Made by a program: the position numbers and the translations under genes | Notes under the pieces: generated by a model | What the model was told of the DNA's origin: nothing | What the model saw: the letters and a program-made list of their open reading frames with translations, nothing else | Databases searched by the model: none | Part shown: positions 58,368 to 64,000 of the stretch, in pieces | Numbering within the stretch: position 1 is the first letter of the stretch | How the letters are laid out: every line of letters starts with the position of its first letter | Assembly: GCA_037783415.1 (NCBI GenBank) | Contig: JAZGTN010000192.1 | Coordinates: forward strand, 1,984,001 to 2,048,000 | Reading direction: 5' to 3' | Length of the DNA stretch: 64,000 nt | DNA from: Leptasterias polaris | Lineage: Eukaryota; Echinodermata; Asteroidea; Forcipulatida; Asteriidae

Positions 58368-58389
58368 CCCCCCCCCCCCCCCCCCCCCC
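58368..58389 (+). repeat. Poly-C tract, 22 bp
   Basis: Uninterrupted C run 21 bp before the SINE leader. Confidence 0.9.
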
Positions 58390-58410
58390 GGAACAAAGAT
58401 CGACAAAGTA

Positions 58411-58520
58411 GGGAGACCGCCAACATAGGGCATAGATAGCTCAGTTTGTAGAGCTCCAAAACATAAGCCCGGTGTAGGTTCAAATCCCGTTCGGGTAAAT
58501 ATTTCTCAGTTCACCCCCAT
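58411..58520 (+). mobile_element. tRNA-derived SINE, copy 2
   Basis: GGGAGACCGCCAACATAGGG leader, A box TAGCTCAGTTTG (58437-58448), B box GGTTCAAATCCC (58478-58489). The anticodon region is degenerate. Same family as 17696-17885; the tail fades after 58505. Confidence 0.8.
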
Positions 58521-59020
58521 AATATTGTTTTCTTACATCGCCACAAGTGCATACAACAGTTTTCCCCCCAGAATAATTTGCATAGTATAAATTACAATAT
58601 TTGATCTTCAAAATATGTAGCCAAAGTTAAATTGACGAGGCGGGAGGTGGGGGATTTGTGCCATCCGGTTGTCTATATGTAAATGTCCTGACTTGTTTAA
58701 GGCCATGGATTAAATTGACTGGCTTAGTAGAGCGAGGTATTCAGTATATTTAAAAAAATCAATTTCTATGAAGCGGCGAATAAGATTGTCTGTAACAGTC
58801 ATCTACTGTTAGTGTTCGAAGTTGTGCGAATTTGTGTTGGTCTGGTCATATTTTTTCAAGGTTGTTTGATCATGCTGAAGCCAATCGCTATAACGTCATG
58901 TCCCCCGTGTCCGCCATGCAATCATGACTTTTCGAGTCGCATTGTACAAAACAGTATTCTAACCGATTCCCCCCAGCCTAGGTAATGCCGCCTTGATTTG
59001 AATCGGTAAAGAGTAAAAAC
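58521..59020. other. Gene-free stretch, nothing recognised
   Basis: No recognised repeat or exon. Confidence 0.45.
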
Positions 59021-59840
59021 ATGGCCGCGTGTGATGGTAAGAAATGTCATTTTGTTCGCGAGGGGACCCCTTTGTTTTGATTCGCGTCATCATCGGTTGT
59101 TAGAAGAGTCGTTCATTTGTTTTCTGCGGAAGATAAACAGTGTTTAAGCTTTTAAGAATCCTGTTCTTGGTCAAGTCATGAAAGTGTAAGATTATAAGAC
59201 CACAGTTAAGTTAAGTTCACAATGGTTTGTGTTACTTTATTCTAAGTCCATAGTGATATTGTTTTAGGGTCCGATTTGTATTGAAAATATAGCTGGCGCC
59301 GCAGATACTTGGTGAATGTCATTTAATAAAAAAATACTTCTGAAGTTGAGAGCATCCCCATCACTATACATTGTTTGGTTTCAAATTCCTTTTCAAAATG
59401 ATGTCACTTGCGCCAGGTTCAGGCATACCTTAAAATTTGTTTAAACTAAAAATCTAACTTTGTTTATTTCAGTTTTACTTGGTATGCAAATTTGTCCGTA
59501 GTCTGGCTATCGCCACTAAAGGTTCATGGTCAGCAGAACACCCTCGTGGCACACAATCCCTGTCAAAAAAGTCAGCACTGCAGCAGTGAAAAACATCCCA
59601 TGTAAATTCTACAAAAATATGAAGGTCGCCTACCACAAAGGTAAAAAATAAACAAAAAAACAAGGTCTTGAAGATTAGAGGTACAATGGAGATTTAACAT
59701 TATACTTCTTTAAACGCTAAACCGTTCTCAATTTGCATGGCCGTGTGTATGGCGATAACATTAAAGGTCAACTATAGTTCTCCAGGGGAGTCCTTTGTTT
59801 TGATTCGCTATCACTAGTTGGTGAAAAAGAAACACTCTGA
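59021..59840 (+). repeat. Pair of direct repeats CATGGCCGYGTGT...CCTTTGTTTTGATTCGC
   Basis: 59020-59115 and 59738-59830 share CATGGCCGYGTGT, then AGGGGA, CCTTTGTTTTGATTCGC and TCA..GTTG in the same order. Copy 1 reads ATGGCCGCGTGTGATG|GTAAGAAA, which looks like a first coding exon with a donor. Because the words recur as a repeat, a gene is not claimed. The DNA between the copies is not recognised. Confidence 0.55.
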
Positions 59841-60331
59841 GCCTCGTTTTATTTAAAAAAAAAGGCAACTCGCTGCGTGTATTTCAGGGGCAGTTTTTTA
59901 GTGATTCAACATCATTTCCAATGTCATGCAACTGTATCCCCATACTTTAGTTATGTGAACATTATTTAAACCATTGAAGTCTCTTTATACATTCAGTTCA
60001 ATTATGTTGAGTGTAGTTTCCATGTAACTTCCTTGGCGATTTTAGACGATCCTGTATCATTGGATTTCAGGAGAGAAAAACCCCATTCTCATTCTCAAAT
60101 GTCCGCATATAACCAACTTATCACAGTATTTTGAGTGAAAACAACGAAAAACGGTTCATGTTTTGTCAGAGATTTTAAGCCGAGGTACCGGGTGCTGATA
60201 CAGGGGGTGGGTCCCAGGGATCCGGACCCCTTCCTGCTCTTGATTACTTTTTATATATATATATTTTTTTACTCCTTTTGTTAACTTTAAAATTACGCAT
60301 TGACATAATAATAGCCCCAATCTCGCTATAT

Positions 60332-60421
60332 TAACCCCGAATAAGTAACTGATGATTATGAATATGTCCACTTGCGTGGTTCTCATAATCATCACGACTT
60401 TCCAGTTACTTATTCGGGTTT
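60332..60421. mobile_element. Foldback element, CCCGAATAAGTAACTG
   Basis: TAACCCCGAATAAGTAACTG (60332-60351) and CAGTTACTTATTCGGGTTT (60403-60421) are inverse repeats with one mismatch. A second nested pair is GATGATTATGA/TCATAATCATC (60351-60361 and 60383-60393). About 90 bp in all. Confidence 0.8.
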
Positions 60422-61260
60422 TATTATTTCTATTTTTTTATTACCCTCTCTGGTCAAATTCTTGTATCCGCGCCTGCATATACTCACTGATTTTAATTTG
60501 ACAAATCTAAGTATACACGAACCGAGCATTTGGGACATGTTTCTCCAAGGACATGGCAGTTACTTTTCAAAGGAGTCATCTGATTGAAAAGTAAAGCTTC
60601 AAATTAATTAAAAATCTAAAGCTAAACTAATGTTACAAATAATAATGCACTTTCATATAATATATTCGCCAAACGTTGACATGTTTTCGTCCACAAATTC
60701 ATCCATGAGATACGCAGCATTACAAATTTATATTGCAATCATGCCCAAAAATCGACTTAGTAATAGAGTAGTAGGTTTATTACTATTGGGAACTGACCAA
60801 ATAAACAAGGCTCGCCAAAATTACCATGCAGGTCCTTAAACCCATATTCAGTTATCTCTAAATCTCCCTCCCCGCACTTGTTAACAGAAAATGTGGGTTA
60901 AGTGAAAACAATATTATGACATTTTCTCTCTGTTGGAGTGTATATAGTGCATGATGGGGGCTAGGGCTGCGATGGATTTGAACTGAAGTGCCCCACGTGT
61001 AAACCAATACGGTCTAGGGAGAGGCACTAAAGATGGCCGGCACTTGAATCGGGGCGCTGCTTACGTTACAACACTAAGGGCATTTACAGCGATTTATTGA
61101 TTTAATTTTTTTTAATTTGAGCGTGTGTGATTTTGGGTCAGAAAAGATGAAAACCTAATACCCATGTTCCAGTGCGGGTAGTGGGAATTATGTGACCGGC
61201 TATGCACTTACAGGGGGTATTAGTTTTAGTGTACTTTCATGGAATACGGGGACAAATTTA
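60422..61260. other. Gene-free stretch, nothing recognised
   Basis: AT-rich without a recognised repeat family or exon; leads into G19 at 61261-61279. Confidence 0.5.
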
Positions 61261-61429
61261 GGGGGGGGGGGGGGGGGGGTGAGTGCCGATAAAAAACGAA
61301 AACAGATTTTGCAGTGGAGGGTTGCTGGAAATTCAGGGGGTATTTTGAGCTTGACTATGGGGGACATTCCTAGAAACCACATGTGTCGATTAATGGTATG
61401 TTTTCTGTGTACGCAGTTTTTCTGCTCTG

Positions 61430-61993
61430 CAATACACAAGTCTCGCGCGTATTCTAATTTCCGGGACCAAGTTGGTCCCAACCATTGATCTCTATAAAAA
61501 TATAGATCATAAGGTCCCAACCATATTGAGTTTTACGTGTGCCCGGTTCTGTAGTAACGTAGAATCTGTAAAAGTTACATCATTATTGCTTGGAAAGTGA
61601 AATTTAGCCTTGAAAATGCCATCTGAAATGTATGAGGTTAAAATAGATTGAACAAATCAACAAAGAAACCCCGAAAATAAGACTTGACCTCCGTTTCAGA
61701 TTACGAATTTTGCCCAACTGACGTTCGTGTTATCATTAAACTTATGTAATTGTCACACAAATTCGGACGTAATTGGCAATTGGGGTCTCTAAGAAATAAG
61801 CATCCTCGTTCCAAGTTTAAATTGTGTTGCAATGTTAGCCTTAATAACTTATTTGTACTGTTATATAATAAATTGATATCTTTATATTGATAACAAATGG
61901 CTTTTCATGAATTTTAATTTTAACTAGAAAAAATATAGCCTTCGTTTGATTTGTTTTCTCGTTTCGATACGCGCTAGACTTGCACAGTCTATA
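61430..61993 (-). mobile_element. Non-autonomous DNA transposon, TAGACTGTGCAAG family, copy 2 (inverted)
   Basis: The right end GCGCTAGACTTGCACAGTCT+A and left end ACACAAGTCTCGCGCGTATT match the ends of 2717-3426 in the opposite orientation. Subterminal matches include CGAGAAAACA..TCAAACGAAG on one side and CGTAAAACTC.ATATGGTTGG on the other. The outer left end is damaged (ACAC in place of GCAC). It contains the hairpin GATCTCTATA...TATAGATC (61486-61508). Confidence 0.85.
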
Positions 61994-62137
61994 ACAATCG
62001 AAGGCACTTGACCGATTAAGGGTAAATGACCATGCGATCATCTTCCTCCATCAGTAAAATTCGCTTTAAATTGATCAATGTTCTATTTGGTTTGACCCCA
62101 CACCTCAGCGTGATAACCCGGGTTCCTGCTTGGGGTT

Positions 62138-62260
62138 GGGGGGGGGGGGGGGGGGGGCTAGTTGTTATGGTCATTAATTTTTGGAGCAATTACCAAAGGT
62201 ATACCCTCCCTTTTTAATACGAATGCATGACAGTTAAATACGAATGCATGAAAGTTAAAT
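62138..62260 (+). repeat. G20 tract and a 21-bp doublet
   Basis: G run at 62138-62157. TACGAATGCATGACAGTTAAA (62218-62238) is repeated as TACGAATGCATGAAAGTTAAA (62239-62259). Confidence 0.85.
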
Positions 62261-62354
62261 AGCCAGTCTTTTTGCCCCCAAATTATCGAGAAACCTATAA
62301 AAATTTCCCGTATACTTCAATCTTTGAGAGGGAATCATGTATGAACTGCGTGCA

Positions 62355-62474
62355 AGGCTGCGTCCAAATCAAGTGACTTCGGCTATGGTTTGGCTGCTGG
62401 CTTCTGGCTCCTGACTGTATCAACAATATAGAGTAGGACTTTTCAGCGATCTGATCACGGCCACACCCAAGGCC
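62355..62474 (+). mobile_element. Possible fourth copy of the AGGCCGTATCCGAATT MITE
   Basis: AGGCTGCGTCCAAATCAAGT with GACTTCGGCTATGG resembles the left arm. The right arm (CACGGCCACACCCAAGGCC) is only a weak match. Confidence 0.35.
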
Positions 62475-64000
62475 ATTTATTCTCTTGCCAATTGCCTTGC
62501 AAGCGTTTTTAGTAAACATCGCTCCGGTAAACGGATAACCTTCACTTCACTTGAATTGATTGACTGAGAGGAAACTAGCGAAAACCAATTTCAATCGAGA
62601 TTCAGGGGTTGTTTCTAATGTTTGAGGAAAATTGGACGGTCGGGATGAAAGTACTTTTCTGGAACCTGCGTACCATTTTGTTCGTATCACCATAAACATC
62701 GTACAATACAAACTGACTATGGGAACGTTTATATACGTTCTACACTACCGATTGCTTTGAGGATAATTTTCATGCAAAGAAAGACGGGTTACAAAGTGAG
62801 CATTATGACAAATACAATGATTGTTATTTTCATAAATCGAGCTTTTTGTATTGTTTGCTAGTCATGGTTGTAACCATTACGCTTCACTTGTGCTGCGAGG
62901 CCGGGCTTGTCCGCATTTCAGTTATTCGCTACGGTTGGATGACGTCAGAGAAAACCTAAAGTGAGTTTATAGACAAAGTACCTGGTTTGTATAGTTAATT
63001 GGGGTGGGGCGGGGCGGTTGGGAGATGGAACAGTCTCCGTCTGAAAGCTCTCTGGTTTAAAATTGTATTCCCAAACCAAGCCGCCTGAAATACTGTCTCA
63101 AGTTGGGAAATAGCATTTAAAGACCCGAACCTCTCAACAAATCACCGTTGCTTTTTTGATAGCAGCAATCGAAATAAGCACGAAACGTGTACGAAATCGC
63201 TGACCCAAAAGCTTCAACCGGTTTTCCTTGGTTTTCACTAAAACCAGTTCACCGATTATCGAAATTGATGTCATTTTCACAATTTAGTTAATTGTAAGGT
63301 GTGTTTTTAACTGAAAAACTAGAGTGTAGGGAAAAGTGAGTCCCCAAAACCAAAGAGGTAATTTCCCATGGGGTGTTTAATTGCGATTGTCACTTTTTTC
63401 GCAAAATGTTTTCAATGTTCAACTGTGTTAAAAGAAAACGAGATATTCCTCTCGTTCATCAAAACATGAACTATAAGAAGTTTCGCAATTCATGGGGATT
63501 GGAAATGAAATGCAGGATCATGGCGGAAAATATGTTTACCTCTGACGTCAGTGGCAGATCGAAATAATCACAAAGTTTCGGGGGAGATGTTCACGCGCAA
63601 CTGACGTTTTTCGACGAAAAGTTGTCCGCTTTCTTTGTTTTTTTCTTTTTAATGAACGCGGTCAGGTTACAAATAAAATCAGTTATTGGTTCATCTTTCG
63701 TTTTTACCAATTAGTTAAAAGCACTGCACTTCACTTGTGCACGTGAAACCGAGGTTGTTAAAGCAAACAGTCAATGGTAACAATGTCAACTGTCTAACCC
63801 TAACCCGCAGCATCTATTATACACACGGACACCAGGAAAATTTTAATCTCCAAAATGTTGCCTCAAGACGATCTTTGGAGATTCACATTTTTCGACGTAC
63901 TTTGATTGATTTCTAATCGACTGATTTCATATCATAACCATCTTTAAAATAGACTTTCGGATGAAAATTAATCAAATATTCCCCGAGATCAGTGCCACAA
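62475..64000. other. Gene-free stretch, nothing recognised
   Basis: GGGGTGGGGCGGGGCGG patch at 63001-63017; isolated TGACGTCA at 62940-62947 and 63543-63550. No exon, RNA gene or repeat family seen up to the window end. Confidence 0.45.

Noticed and set aside
58432..58500. A functional tRNA gene
   Set aside because: The anticodon arm does not fold and flanking SINE leader sequence is shared with another copy.

Overview
The window looks like nuclear DNA of a marine invertebrate deuterostome, most likely an echinoderm and perhaps a sea star. The reasons are AT-rich, gene-poor sequence with GT-AG introns, no bacterial gene organisation, many short inverted-repeat elements of the TTTCATAGAGCTGCTTAGC type that I associate with echinoderm genomes (from memory, not checked by search), tRNA-derived SINEs, and a RING-NHL gene of a class that is abundant in echinoderms. 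The species cannot be fixed from the sequence alone.

Two protein-coding loci are well supported. At 10271-11509 (+) a two-exon gene with matching splice phase encodes a multi-pass membrane protein of about 358 residues with a PPSY motif in a long tail; its membrane region loosely resembles the TLC-domain superfamily. At 25229-26374 (-) an intronless coding region gives a 381-residue protein with a C3HC4 RING followed directly by NHL repeats, the layout of malin (NHLRC1). Exon-like segments with good splice sites at 33217-33289 (+) and 17361-17504 (-), and weaker ones at 23492-23565, 38259-38570, 51942-52180 and 55384-55624, suggest that parts of the window are introns of larger genes, but none can be assigned.

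The rest is repeat-rich intergenic or intronic DNA. Left third (1-17 kb): degenerate tandem repeats, a 181-bp tandem duplication, several MITEs, the membrane-protein gene and a broken LINE reverse transcriptase (16.2-17.0 kb). Middle (17-35 kb): tRNA-like SINEs, a nested GTGTTAAAAT element, the RING-NHL gene with a 22-bp minisatellite about 245 bp upstream of its start codon, and long stretches with nothing recognisable. Right half (35-64 kb): more MITEs, a 68-bp near-perfect palindrome, three relatives of the minisatellite element, tandem duplications and SINE pieces.

The most interesting signals are mobile elements that carry textbook transcription-factor palindromes. One family has repeated GGTCAnnnTGACC sites (nine perfect copies, six of them in the array upstream of the RING-NHL gene). 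Another has three copies with TGACGTCA near both ends plus AAGATGGCGGC and CCAAT motifs. Homopolymeric G/C tracts of ten or more bases (19 found) greatly outnumber A/T tracts of similar length.
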